Of a stretch of DNA of 64,000 nt, positions 35,986-44,399 are shown piece after piece; the stretch's first letter is position 1; the number at the start of each line of letters is the position of its first letter. The position numbers were made by a program, and so were the translations under genes. The notes below the pieces were generated by a model. That model made no database searches, had not been told where the DNA came from, and worked only from the letters and a program-made list of their open reading frames with translations. The DNA comes from an uncultured Lysobacteraceae bacterium (GTDB lineage: Bacteria; Pseudomonadota; Gammaproteobacteria; Xanthomonadales; Xanthomonadaceae): contig CALCNV010000138.1 of the NCBI GenBank assembly GCA_937897645.1, forward strand, positions 1 through 64,000. Reading direction: 5' to 3'.

Positions 35986-36792
35986 ATGAAACGCACCGCA
36001 CTCGCCCTCGTTCTTTCACTTGCTGTTCTTCCCTTCTCGGCCATGGCGCACAAAGCCTGGCTGCAACCTTCGCAAACCGTGATCGCCGGCACCGATCCGT
36101 GGATCACCGTGGATGCCGCCGTGTCCAACGACCTGTTCTATTTCAACCACGTGCCGTTGCGCCTGGACAACCTGGTCATCACCGCGCCGGACGGCAGCAA
36201 GGACACGCCGCAGAATGCTGCGACCGGAAAGTTGCGCAGTGTGTTCGACGTGCAGTTGAAGCAGCAGGGCACCTATCGCCTGGCCATCGTCAACAGCGGC
36301 CTGAATGCGAGCTGGGACGAAGCCGGCAAGCCTAAGCGCTGGCGTGGTACCGCGGCGACGTTCGCCACTGAAGTTCCCAAGGATGCGAAAGACCTGAAGG
36401 TGTCGCAATCCGTTGGCCGCAACGAAACCTTCGTCACCAATGGCTCGCCCAACCTGACGGCGCTGGCCACCAGCGGCGAAGGCATCGAGCTGATACCGGT
36501 GACGCATCCGAATGACCTGTTCGCAGGTGAACAGGCCAAGTTCAAGTTGCACATCGATGGCAAGCCGGCCGCTGGACTGGAGATCGAAATCACCCGCGGC
36601 GGTACGCGTTACCGCAACGCACAGGACGAGATCAAGGTGACGACCGATGCCAATGGCGAATTCGCAGTCACCTGGCCGGAAGCCGGCATGTACTGGCTGG
36701 AAACCGGCAGCGAGGACGACAAGACTTCGGTGCCGCAAGCCAAACAGCGTCGCCTGACGTATGTGGCTACGCTGGAAGTGCTGCCGCAGTAA
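35986..36792 (+). CDS. DUF4198 periplasmic protein
   Basis: 268 residues with a signal peptide ending SAMA. The mature start HKAWLQPSQTVIAG with a leading histidine is typical of DUF4198, which can bind metal through that residue. Two Ig-like beta domains follow, the second with AGEQAKFKLHIDGKPAAGLEIEI. AGGAGC precedes the ATG. It belongs to the iron/flavin cluster. A role in presenting the ferric complex or another metal is suggested by position only. Confidence 0.82.
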   Translation: MKRTALALVLSLAVLPFSAMAHKAWLQPSQTVIAGTDPWITVDAAVSNDLFYFNHVPLRLDNLVITAPDGSKDTPQNAATGKLRSVFDVQLKQQGTYRLAIVNSGLNASWDEAGKPKRWRGTAATFATEVPKDAKDLKVSQSVGRNETFVTNGSPNLTALATSGEGIELIPVTHPNDLFAGEQAKFKLHIDGKPAAGLEIEITRGGTRYRNAQDEIKVTTDANGEFAVTWPEAGMYWLETGSEDDKTSVPQAKQRRLTYVATLEVLPQ

Positions 36793-36844
36793 AGGCTTCC
36801 TTCTCCTTCTTGGGGAAGGGAACTGCGACTACCTCCTGAGCCTA

Positions 36845-37816
36845 ATGTCTAACGCACCTGACACCAGCATCGCTACCCTTGGCGGCCAAACCATGGGCAC
36901 CACCTGGTGCGTGAAGCTGGTGGTTTCGCCGCGCCAGGATTTGCATCCACTGCATGCCGTCATGCAGTCACACCTGGATCGGGTGGTGGCGCAGATGAGC
37001 ACGTGGGAAGCGGACTCGGACATCAGTCGCTTCAATCGCCATGCCGCCGGCACCTGGCAAATGCTTCCTCCGGAGTTCTTTACGGTGCTCGACTGCGCAC
37101 TTGGGATCGCCGACGCGAGCGACGGCGCCTACGACCCTACCGTGGGGCCGCTGGTTGAGGCGTGGGGTTTTGGTGCATCTGCTTGCGCAAGGCGGGTGCC
37201 GGACACGCAAGCCATGCTGGACGCTTGTTCGCGTGTGGGCTGGCAGCGCCTGCTTGTTCAGGCCAAGGATTCCAGTGCGCTGCAGCCGGGTGGGGTGCAG
37301 CTCGACCTTTCCGCCATCGCCAAAGGGTATGGCGTGGATTGCGTGGCGCACTGCCTGCGCGGGCGAGGCATCGACAGTGCATTGGTAGAAGTCGGTGGAG
37401 AGTTATATGGCTATGGGCGCAAGCCGGATGGAAGTCCGTGGCAGGTGCTGGTGGAATCCTCGCCTGACGAAGAAGCGGACGACACCCATCCTCGACGCGT
37501 GATTTCCCTTGAGAATCGCGCCATCGCCACGTCAGGCGACCATTGGCATGCCTTCGAGCAGGACGGCGTCCGCTATTCGCATACGCTGGACCCACGTAGT
37601 GGCTATCCGGTGCGGCATGCGCCCGCCGCAGTCACCGTGATCGCGGACGATGCCATGCATGCCGATGCCTGGGCGACCGCGTTGACTGTCATGGGTGCGG
37701 ATGCAGGCTTTGCATTCGCCCAGCAGAAGCAATTGGCGGCACGTTTCATGGTGCGTAGTGATGGGCGATGGACTGAATACATGACCGACGCTTTCCAGGC
37801 GTTGCTCCCGGCATGA
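36845..37816 (+). CDS. apbE: ApbE-family FAD:protein FMN transferase
   Basis: 323 residues. ApbE enzymes attach FMN covalently to a threonine on target proteins. Motifs: MGTTWCVK near the N-terminus, DLSAIAKGYGVD, and HTLDPRSGYPVRHAPAAVTV with the Mg-binding aspartates in ADAWATAL. Unlike most ApbE proteins it shows no signal peptide or lipobox, either from this ATG or from the in-frame start 84 bases upstream. Its stop overlaps the start of the reductase gene (ATGA). The likely substrate is the DUF2271 protein of the same cluster. Confidence 0.88.
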   Translation: MSNAPDTSIATLGGQTMGTTWCVKLVVSPRQDLHPLHAVMQSHLDRVVAQMSTWEADSDISRFNRHAAGTWQMLPPEFFTVLDCALGIADASDGAYDPTVGPLVEAWGFGASACARRVPDTQAMLDACSRVGWQRLLVQAKDSSALQPGGVQLDLSAIAKGYGVDCVAHCLRGRGIDSALVEVGGELYGYGRKPDGSPWQVLVESSPDEEADDTHPRRVISLENRAIATSGDHWHAFEQDGVRYSHTLDPRSGYPVRHAPAAVTVIADDAMHADAWATALTVMGADAGFAFAQQKQLAARFMVRSDGRWTEYMTDAFQALLPA

Positions 37817-39456
37817 AGACAGCATCCAGTACGCCTGCGTGGCGCTCACCCGTGCTGTGGGGCAACCTGGTGTCGATACTGGCACTGGCATTGATTGCAC
37901 TAGCGCTGGCCAGCGTGCAGGGTGATGCGTGGTGGCTGGCGTCGCCACGCGGCAATCGCTGGATAAGCGCGGGCATTGCGTTGCTTGCCTACCTGCTATT
38001 TTGCGTCGCGATGCTGTGGCGTTCACGACCACGCACGCCACAGGATGGATCTGCGACCAGCACGAACAATGCCTTCGTGCTGGTGGCTTACGCCAGCCAG
38101 ACCGGCTTTGCGCAACAACTGGCGGAACGCACCGCCGACAACCTGCGCAGTTCCGGACTGTTGGTGAAGTTGCGCGCCATCGAACAGGTCGAGCCCGCCT
38201 TGCTGGCGCAGGCCGAGCGCGCATTGTTCGTGGCCAGCACCACCGGTGAAGGGGATCCGCCCGACTCCGCCCTCGCCTTCGTACGTGGCGTCATGTCGCA
38301 AGCGCTTGCCTTGGGCCATATGCACTATGCAGTGCTGGCCTTGGGCGACCGCGAATACACGCATTTCTGCGGATTCGGGCACCAACTCGACAACTGGTTA
38401 CGCCAGCACGGCGCGCAACCCTTGTTTGACCTAGTCGAGGTGGAGAACGCCGATGAAAGCGCACTGCGCCATTGGCAACACCACATCGGCCAGATCAGCG
38501 GCGTAACCGACCAGCCGGACTGGACGACACCTCGCTACGAATCCTGGCAGTTAGCCGAACGCAAGCTGCTCAACCCCGATAGCGTCGGTGGTGGCGTATT
38601 CCACCTTTCGATTGCAGCACCATCCAGCGCTACGCCCCACTGGGTGGCCGGTGATATTGCAGAGATTGGACCGCGCCAATCGTCACAGGCGGTACGTGCG
38701 CTGCTGTCTGTCGCCGGACTGGATTCTGCTGCTCGGGTCGTGATCGATAGAGAATCACACACGCTGGGCGATGTCATTTCGCGATCCCACTTACCTGCGC
38801 ATGACGCACTGTCCGGATTGGATGCGCAGACCTTGGCGGATACGCTGAAGCCGCTTCCGCACCGCGAGTACTCCATCGCCTCGTTGCCTGCCGACGGCAC
38901 CTTGCAACTCGTGGTGCGGCGCATGCTGCGCCCGGATGGTTCGCCCGGCATCGGCAGTGGCTGGTTATGCGATCACGCAATGCCGGGAGGCGAGATAGCG
39001 CTGCGGATGCGCAGCAACCTCAATTTCCATGCGCCAGCCCCGGACAGGCCGATGATCCTGATCGGCAACGGCACGGGGATCGCTGGCTTGCGCGCCCATC
39101 TGAAGGCACGCGTTGCGGCCGATGCACGACGCAACTGGCTGCTGTTCGGCGAGCGCAACGCCGGACATGATTTCTTCTTCGGCAAGGAGTTGTTCGACTG
39201 GCAGGCACGAGGTTTCATCGAGCGGCTCGACCTTGCCTTCTCGCGCGACCAAGAGCAGCGCGTCTATGTCCAGCACAAGCTGGAGCAAGCAGCCGAACGA
39301 TTGCGAGAATGGGTCAACGACGGTGCCGCTCTCTATGTCTGTGGCAGCCTGGCTGGCATGGCACCTGCCGTGGATGCGGTGCTACGCGCAACGCTGGGCG
39401 GCGAGGAAGTGGAAGCCATGCTGGCGAATGGGCGCTATCGACGTGATGTGTATTGA
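37813..39456 (+). CDS. Membrane-anchored flavodoxin / NADPH reductase
   Basis: 547 residues. Two N-terminal helices (about 14-35 and 50-69) anchor the protein in the inner membrane. A flavodoxin FMN domain follows (about 87-230, AYASQTGFAQQLAERTA and STTGEGDPPDS), then a CysJ-type FAD/NADPH domain with REYSIASLP, ILIGNGTGIAGLRAHL and LFGERNAGHDFFF. It should transfer electrons from NADPH through FAD and FMN to a membrane partner, here the PepSY protein. It overlaps apbE by 4 bases and ends the iron/flavin cluster. Confidence 0.87.
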   Translation: MKTASSTPAWRSPVLWGNLVSILALALIALALASVQGDAWWLASPRGNRWISAGIALLAYLLFCVAMLWRSRPRTPQDGSATSTNNAFVLVAYASQTGFAQQLAERTADNLRSSGLLVKLRAIEQVEPALLAQAERALFVASTTGEGDPPDSALAFVRGVMSQALALGHMHYAVLALGDREYTHFCGFGHQLDNWLRQHGAQPLFDLVEVENADESALRHWQHHIGQISGVTDQPDWTTPRYESWQLAERKLLNPDSVGGGVFHLSIAAPSSATPHWVAGDIAEIGPRQSSQAVRALLSVAGLDSAARVVIDRESHTLGDVISRSHLPAHDALSGLDAQTLADTLKPLPHREYSIASLPADGTLQLVVRRMLRPDGSPGIGSGWLCDHAMPGGEIALRMRSNLNFHAPAPDRPMILIGNGTGIAGLRAHLKARVAADARRNWLLFGERNAGHDFFFGKELFDWQARGFIERLDLAFSRDQEQRVYVQHKLEQAAERLREWVNDGAALYVCGSLAGMAPAVDAVLRATLGGEEVEAMLANGRYRRDVY

Positions 39457-39518
39457 GCGCTGGAACCTCGTCCCACGACTGCTGTATTCCCGGTACTCCA
39501 AGCAGTATTTTTAACGGT

Positions 39519-39540
39519 CGCAGCTTACGCAGCTCCTACA
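39519..39540. repeat. Half REP-like element at the hutD stop
   Basis: On the minus strand this reads CTGTAGGAGCTGCGTAAGCTG, a single half of the GTAGGAG family. The TAG stop of the HutD gene falls in its GTAG head. Confidence 0.55.
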
Positions 39541-40120
39541 GATGCGTGAGTTTGATCGCGAGTAATTCACCGCCACCTTCGAGCGCGTAGCGTTGACGCT
39601 GTTCCCCGTCCACTAGCAGCGCGGTGTCGCCAGCCCACAGCGGAGGCAGGTCCGACGCCTCGTCGAACCGCGCTTGGCCCGCGAGCAGGTGGATGGCCCA
39701 AATGGTGCCCGGCTCAGTGAAGAACAGCATCGGCCCGACCAGCGGACGATGCAGCAGTTCCGCCGCGATGCGGTCGCGATGCCACATCAAGTTGAAGTCA
39801 TGGGTGGGGCCATCCAGCAACTCGCCGGCCAGCTTGCGCTCGCCTGCGAAGCGTAAACGGTCATGCGGAGGATGCAGGTCATGGCTTTCGCCATCTTCGA
39901 ATTGCAACTTCAAGCCGTTGCCGTGCAGCAGCACCAGTTCCCGGTCGATGCCGGGGAACAGGGAAAACGGCGAATCCTGTTCAATCTCGGCAATGGAAAG
40001 ACGACAGTCCCAGTCTTCGCGGTCAGGGACGCGGATGATCTCCCGCGTCCAGCCCGCGCCGTTCTTCCAGCGCTCGCGTCGATACTCGTTGGCGGCAATC
40101 ACCCGTGATCGCTGCGACAT
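39536..40120 (-). CDS. HutD-family protein
   Basis: 194 residues, cupin-like fold. WKNGAGWTREI near the N-terminus, DWDCRLSIAEIEQDSPFSLFPG and HDFNLM are HutD hallmarks. HutD genes often accompany histidine-utilisation operons, and the protein may govern hut expression, but no hut genes are visible here. The ATG at 40120, preceded by GGGAGCAGG, gives the family N-terminus; the frame extends upstream without homology. Confidence 0.82.
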   Translation of the reverse strand: MSQRSRVIAANEYRRERWKNGAGWTREIIRVPDREDWDCRLSIAEIEQDSPFSLFPGIDRELVLLHGNGLKLQFEDGESHDLHPPHDRLRFAGERKLAGELLDGPTHDFNLMWHRDRIAAELLHRPLVGPMLFFTEPGTIWAIHLLAGQARFDEASDLPPLWAGDTALLVDGEQRQRYALEGGGELLAIKLTHL

Positions 40121-40222
40121 GGGCCTGCTCCCGTGGGCTTGTGCAGGAAAGTCTACCTGCCACCAAAAGACATCGCCCGGCCACACATTCTGTGCGAGCC
40201 GGGCGATGGTGACTTCCTTGTA

Positions 40223-40334
40223 GGCGTCCTGCCGTTTGCTTGCGGCGTCCTGCCCTGTCACATGCCAGGAATCATCTGGCGATTAGTTATACGTCCCTGT
40301 CGGCATCCTGGCCGTTTCCCCCTGGCGTCCTGCC
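40223..40334. repeat. Two 32-33-bp direct repeats with paired GGCGTCCTGCC motifs
   Basis: GGCGTCCTGCC occurs exactly at 40223-40233, 40244-40254 and 40324-40334, and a variant at 40302. The first pair and the last pair form two similar units, each with a CCGTTT centre. They lie in the gap between hutD and comEA. Their role is unknown. Confidence 0.6.
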
Positions 40335-40388
40335 TCCTTTACACCCCGACCCGTTGCATCCTGCATGGACCGGGGCGCGGAGATGGTG

Positions 40389-40733
40389 TCAGCGACGCGC
40401 CACCGGCTTGGCCTTGGCCGCGGTGGCGGCAGCAGCTGCCGGCTTCTTCGCGGCGGGCAATACGCCGCCCAGTACGATGCGATCGCGGTTCTTTTCCACG
40501 GTCTTCAAGCCGATGCCCTTGACCATCGCCAGTTCCTCGGCGCTCTTGAACACGCCATTGGCCTTGCGGTAATCGACGATGGCCTGGGCCTTGGATGGGC
40601 CTACATTGACCAGCACGGCGTCCAGCGTGGCGGCATCGGCGGTGTTGATGTTGACCTTGTCGGCGGCAAAGGCACTGGTGGCCAGCAGCAGCGACAGGGC
40701 GATGGACTTGAGGATGATGGCGAACGATTTCAT
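40389..40733 (-). CDS. comEA: ComEA-like helix-hairpin-helix DNA-binding protein
   Basis: 114 residues with a signal peptide ending AFA-ADK. A single ComEA domain follows with VNINTADAATLDAVLVNVGPSKAQAIVDYR and a second hairpin LAMVKGIGLKTVEKNRDRI. The C-terminus is Lys/Ala-rich. Periplasmic ComEA binds incoming DNA during natural transformation. The ATG at 40733 fits the signal peptide. A palindrome lies about 145 bases upstream, in the region shared with the divergent M20 peptidase gene. Confidence 0.88.
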   Translation of the reverse strand: MKSFAIILKSIALSLLLATSAFAADKVNINTADAATLDAVLVNVGPSKAQAIVDYRKANGVFKSAEELAMVKGIGLKTVEKNRDRIVLGGVLPAAKKPAAAAATAAKAKPVARR

Positions 40734-40876
40734 GGCGACTCTCCTTGTGGCGATGGGTTTGGGTTCGCCGGGGTCGGAACTTGTCCTTCCGCCGGTGTGA
40801 ACAGTCTCCGCCGCCGCACATCGCCAAACTATCCCGCAAGCCCCTAATGCGCTGCCGGTGAACACCCCGTTGGCGT

Positions 40877-40892
40877 GTAGGGGAATTCCTAC
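40877..40892. promoter_or_regulatory. Palindromic site between comEA and the M20 peptidase gene
   Basis: GTAGG and CCTAC flank GGAATT, and GGAATTCC inside is itself a palindrome. Flanks GCGTG/CACGC loosely extend the symmetry. It could be an operator for either divergent gene. Confidence 0.4.
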
Positions 40893-40999
40893 CCACGCTG
40901 CTGACAGGCCTTGCGGAATTGACCCATCCCAACATGCGCAACACATGCCCCGAACATGGGCAGGCGTAGAATCAGCCCATCTAAGAAGTCGGAGAACCC

Positions 41000-42490
41000 A
41001 TGGATACCGCCAAGATCGATCGTTTCGTCTCCCAACTGTGGGACGACGAAATCGTTCCGCAGCTCGTCGAATACATCCGCATTCCCAACAAGTCCCCCAT
41101 GTTCGACAAGGACTGGGTGGCCCATGGCTACATGGAAGATGCGGTGAAGCTGATGGAAAACTGGGCACGGGCGCAGCCGATCAACGGCATGACCCTTGAG
41201 GTGGTGCGGCTGGAAGGCAGGACACCGCTGATCTTCATCGAGATACCCGCCAGCGGACCTGAAACCGGCGCTGACACGGTGCTGCTCTATGGCCATCTGG
41301 ACAAGCAGCCCGAGATGACCGGCTGGGACGAGGGGCTGGGGCCGTGGATCCCGGTGATCAAGGACGACAAGCTGTTTGGACGCGGCGGTGCAGATGACGG
41401 CTACGCGATCTTTGGTTCGTTGGCCGCGATCCAGGCGCTGCAGCAGCAGGGCGTAGCGCATGCGCGCTGCGTGGTGTTGATCGAAGCCTGCGAAGAATCC
41501 GGCAGCTACGACCTGCCCGCCTACGTGGATCACCTGGCTGCACGCATCGGCATGCCGTCGTTGGTCGTGTGCCTGGATTCGGGCTGCGGCAATTACGACC
41601 AGCTATGGTGCACGACCTCGCTGCGCGGCATGGCCGGCGGCAATTTCTCCGTGAAGGTTTTGTCCGAAGGCGTTCATTCCGGCGATGCGTCTGGCATCGT
41701 GCCTTCCAGTTTCCGCATCCTGCGCCAGTTGATCTCGCGCCTTGAAGATGAAGACACAGGCAAAATCCAGGCCGAAGGGTTGTTCGTGGAAATCCCGCAG
41801 GAACGTCTTGAACAGGCGACGAAGGTTGCCGCCGTGCTGGGCAACGAAGTCTATGACAAGTTCCCATTCCTTCCAGGCATGAAACCCATGGCCGATGACC
41901 TGACCGAACTGGTGCTCAACCGCACTTGGCGCCCGGCGCTCTCGGTCACGGGTGCGGATGGTTTCCCGCCACTGGACTCGGCAGGTAACGTCTTGCGCCC
42001 GCATACCGCGGTGAAGCTGTCGCTGCGCCTGCCGCCCACGCTGGAGGGCAAGCGCGGCGGCGAAATATTGAAGGAACTGCTGCTGCGCGATCCGCCCTAT
42101 GGCGCACAGGTGGAACTGGACCTCGAGAAGGCCTCGAGCGGCTGGAATGCACCCGCGCTTTCACCGTGGCTGTCGAAATCGATCGAAGACGCATCGCAGG
42201 CGGCATTCGGCAAGCCTGCGATGTACATGGGCGAAGGCGGCACTATTCCCTTCATGGGCATGCTGGGCGAGAAATTCCCGGGCGCGCAATTCATGATCAC
42301 CGGCGTGCTGGGCCCGCATTCCAATGCGCACGGCCCCAACGAGTTCCTGCACATCCCCATGGGCAAGAAAGTCACCGCCTGCGTGGCCAAGGTGATCGCC
42401 GACCACCATGCCGCCAGCGTGCGTGGCGAGACCCTCGGCGTCGCGGCCGTGGCCGGTGGCGACCAGCATGGCGAGCACGGCTGCTGCTAG
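41000..42490 (+). CDS. M20-family metallopeptidase (dipeptidase-like)
   Basis: 496-residue cytosolic zinc peptidase of the M20 family, close to dipeptidases of the carnosinase (CNDP) type. The zinc motif is LLYGHLDKQPEM with the Asp, GGADDGYAI provides the bridging aspartate, and EACEESGS the catalytic glutamate. The C-terminal part has GEGGTIPFMGML and GPHSNAHGPNEFL, with the zinc-binding histidine. Substrates are probably small peptides. The C-terminus ends HGEHGCC, an unusual Cys/His-rich tail that might bind metal. Confidence 0.88.
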   Translation: MDTAKIDRFVSQLWDDEIVPQLVEYIRIPNKSPMFDKDWVAHGYMEDAVKLMENWARAQPINGMTLEVVRLEGRTPLIFIEIPASGPETGADTVLLYGHLDKQPEMTGWDEGLGPWIPVIKDDKLFGRGGADDGYAIFGSLAAIQALQQQGVAHARCVVLIEACEESGSYDLPAYVDHLAARIGMPSLVVCLDSGCGNYDQLWCTTSLRGMAGGNFSVKVLSEGVHSGDASGIVPSSFRILRQLISRLEDEDTGKIQAEGLFVEIPQERLEQATKVAAVLGNEVYDKFPFLPGMKPMADDLTELVLNRTWRPALSVTGADGFPPLDSAGNVLRPHTAVKLSLRLPPTLEGKRGGEILKELLLRDPPYGAQVELDLEKASSGWNAPALSPWLSKSIEDASQAAFGKPAMYMGEGGTIPFMGMLGEKFPGAQFMITGVLGPHSNAHGPNEFLHIPMGKKVTACVAKVIADHHAASVRGETLGVAAVAGGDQHGEHGCC

Positions 42491-42551
42491 GCCTGACAGT
42501 GGTGTGGCGGGCTGTTAATCTTCGCCACACCACACCCAAGGGGAATGCGTA

Positions 42552-42830
42552 ATGGAAGGTTTGCTCGGCAGCAGTAGCTGGCTCTACATCATTTTCATTG
42601 GCCTCATCGTCGGCGTGCTGGCCCGTTTCCTGAAGCCAGGGAACGACGGCATGGGTTTCATCATGACCATCCTGCTGGGCATTGGCGGCGCGATCCTGGC
42701 CAGCCTGATCGGCCAGCAGATGGGCTGGTATGCACCCGGGCAGGCGGCCGGCTTCTTCGGCGCATTGCTGGGTGCGATCGTGCTGTTGGTGCTGGTGGGC
42801 ATGTTCCGCGGCAAGAAGCGGGTCGGCTAG
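42552..42830 (+). CDS. GlsB/YeaQ/YmgE family small membrane protein
   Basis: 92 residues with three hydrophobic segments. The family pattern is visible: WLYIIFIGLIVGVLARFLKPG, GFIMTILLGIGGAILASLIG and a last helix near 66-84. These transglycosylase-associated proteins are stress-induced; their function is not settled. AAGGGG lies just before the ATG. It converges with manC, and a hairpin separates them. Confidence 0.87.
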   Translation: MEGLLGSSSWLYIIFIGLIVGVLARFLKPGNDGMGFIMTILLGIGGAILASLIGQQMGWYAPGQAAGFFGALLGAIVLLVLVGMFRGKKRVG

Positions 42831-42860
42831 TCAGCGAGGCGGGGTTCGCCGGGATCAAAA

Positions 42861-42890
42861 CAACAACGCCCGCGATAGCGGGCGTTGTTG
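42861..42890. terminator. Shared terminator between glsB-like gene and manC
   Basis: CAACAACGCCCGC and GCGGGCGTTGTTG form a 13-bp stem with a 4-base loop. On the minus strand it is followed by TTTTG, and on the plus strand by little T, so it best serves manC but may act both ways. Confidence 0.85.
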
Positions 42891-42912
42891 CGTGGGGCAT
42901 GGAATCAAGCTG

Positions 42913-44322
42913 TCAGCTACTACTGCGCCCGTACGCATCCTCGAAGCGCACGATGTCGTCCTCACCGAGGTAACTGCCCGACTGCACTTCGATCAACTCG
43001 AGCGGCACCATGCCCGGATTTTCAAGGCGGTGGGTGACGCCCAGCGGGATGTAGGTGCTCTGGTTTTCGGACAGCAACAACGTGTCTTCGCCACGCGTCA
43101 CCTTGGCCGTGCCGCTGACCACGATCCAATGCTCGGCACGGTGGTGGTGCATCTGCAAACTCAACACACCGCCCGGCTTCACCGTGATGCGCTTGACCTG
43201 GAAGCGTTCGCCCATGTCGATCGAATCATAGGCGCCCCACGGCCGGTAGACCTTGCGGTGCAGGACAGCCTGGCTGCGCTGCGAATCCTTCAGCTGCGCC
43301 ACCACCAGCTTCACGTCCTGCACGCGGTCCTTGCGCGCGACCAGGATGGCGTCATCGGTTTCCACCACCACCATGTCGTCCACGCCGACCAGGGCCACGA
43401 GGCGCTGCGCATAGGCATAGCTGTTGCGCGTATCCACCGCGATCACGTCGCCGTGGTGTGCATTGCCGTCGGCATCGCGTTCGGCCACGTCCCACAACGC
43501 CGACCAGCTGCCGACATCGTTCCAGCCGATGTCCACTGGCAACACCATGGCATCGGCGGTCTTTTCCATCACCGCATAGTCGATGGAATCCGCTGGGCTG
43601 GCGGCAAAGGCGTCCTTGTCCAGGCGGATGAAATCACCGTCGCGCTGCGCCGATTCGAACGCGATGCTGACTGCATCCATGATGTCCGGGCGGAACTTGC
43701 GCAACTCCTCGACGTAACGACTGGCACGGAACAGGAACATGCCGCTGTTCCAGTAATAGCCACCCACGTCCAGATAGGACTGCGCGGTGTCCGCATCCGG
43801 CTTCTCTACGAAACGCAGTACACGTCGCAGGCCATCGCCCGCATCCGCCTGTATGTAGCCAAAGCCGATTTCAGGTGCATCCGGAACGATCCCGAACGTC
43901 ACCAGCGCGCCTGCTTCCGCAGCAACACTGGCATCGCGCACGGCGACGCGGAATGCCTCCTCGTTGCGCACCACGTGATCGGAAGGCAGCACCAGCAGGA
44001 GTGGATCCTGGCCGTCGACCATGGCCTGCAATGCCGCCGCCGCAATTGCGGGTGCGGTGTTGCGGCCAACCGGCTCCAGCAGGATTGCGGGAACTGGCGC
44101 GCCAATCTGCCGCAATTGTTCGGCCACCAGGAAACGGTGCTCTTCGTTGGCCACCACGACTGGTGCGGCCGTGGCCAGCGCGGCCACCCGGCGCCAGGTG
44201 GCCTGGACCATGGTGTCGTCACCCGCAAGCGGCAGGAACTGCTTGGGATAGGCTTCGCGTGACAGCGGCCAAAGACGGGTACCCGAACCACCCGACAGCA
44301 GAACCGGTTGCAGGAGCGTCAT
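42913..44322 (-). CDS. manC: Mannose-1-phosphate guanylyltransferase / mannose-6-phosphate isomerase
   Basis: 469 residues. The N-terminal nucleotidyltransferase has LLSGGSGTRLWPLSREAYPKQFL, and FVEKPD follows at mid-domain. The C-terminal cupin isomerase has QMHHHRAEHWIVVSGTAKVTRG. This bifunctional type (XanB, AlgA, ManC) supplies GDP-mannose for exopolysaccharide and LPS. It is divergent from amgK. Whether it serves an exopolysaccharide locus cannot be told here. Confidence 0.94.
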   Translation of the reverse strand: MTLLQPVLLSGGSGTRLWPLSREAYPKQFLPLAGDDTMVQATWRRVAALATAAPVVVANEEHRFLVAEQLRQIGAPVPAILLEPVGRNTAPAIAAAALQAMVDGQDPLLLVLPSDHVVRNEEAFRVAVRDASVAAEAGALVTFGIVPDAPEIGFGYIQADAGDGLRRVLRFVEKPDADTAQSYLDVGGYYWNSGMFLFRASRYVEELRKFRPDIMDAVSIAFESAQRDGDFIRLDKDAFAASPADSIDYAVMEKTADAMVLPVDIGWNDVGSWSALWDVAERDADGNAHHGDVIAVDTRNSYAYAQRLVALVGVDDMVVVETDDAILVARKDRVQDVKLVVAQLKDSQRSQAVLHRKVYRPWGAYDSIDMGERFQVKRITVKPGGVLSLQMHHHRAEHWIVVSGTAKVTRGEDTLLLSENQSTYIPLGVTHRLENPGMVPLELIEVQSGSYLGEDDIVRFEDAYGRSSS

Positions 44323-44399
44323 ACATTTCTCGCAAGTGGCTTGCGTGGCAGTTTACCCTGTGCACCCACACGTCGCGACATCCAAGGGCCGGTACTGGA

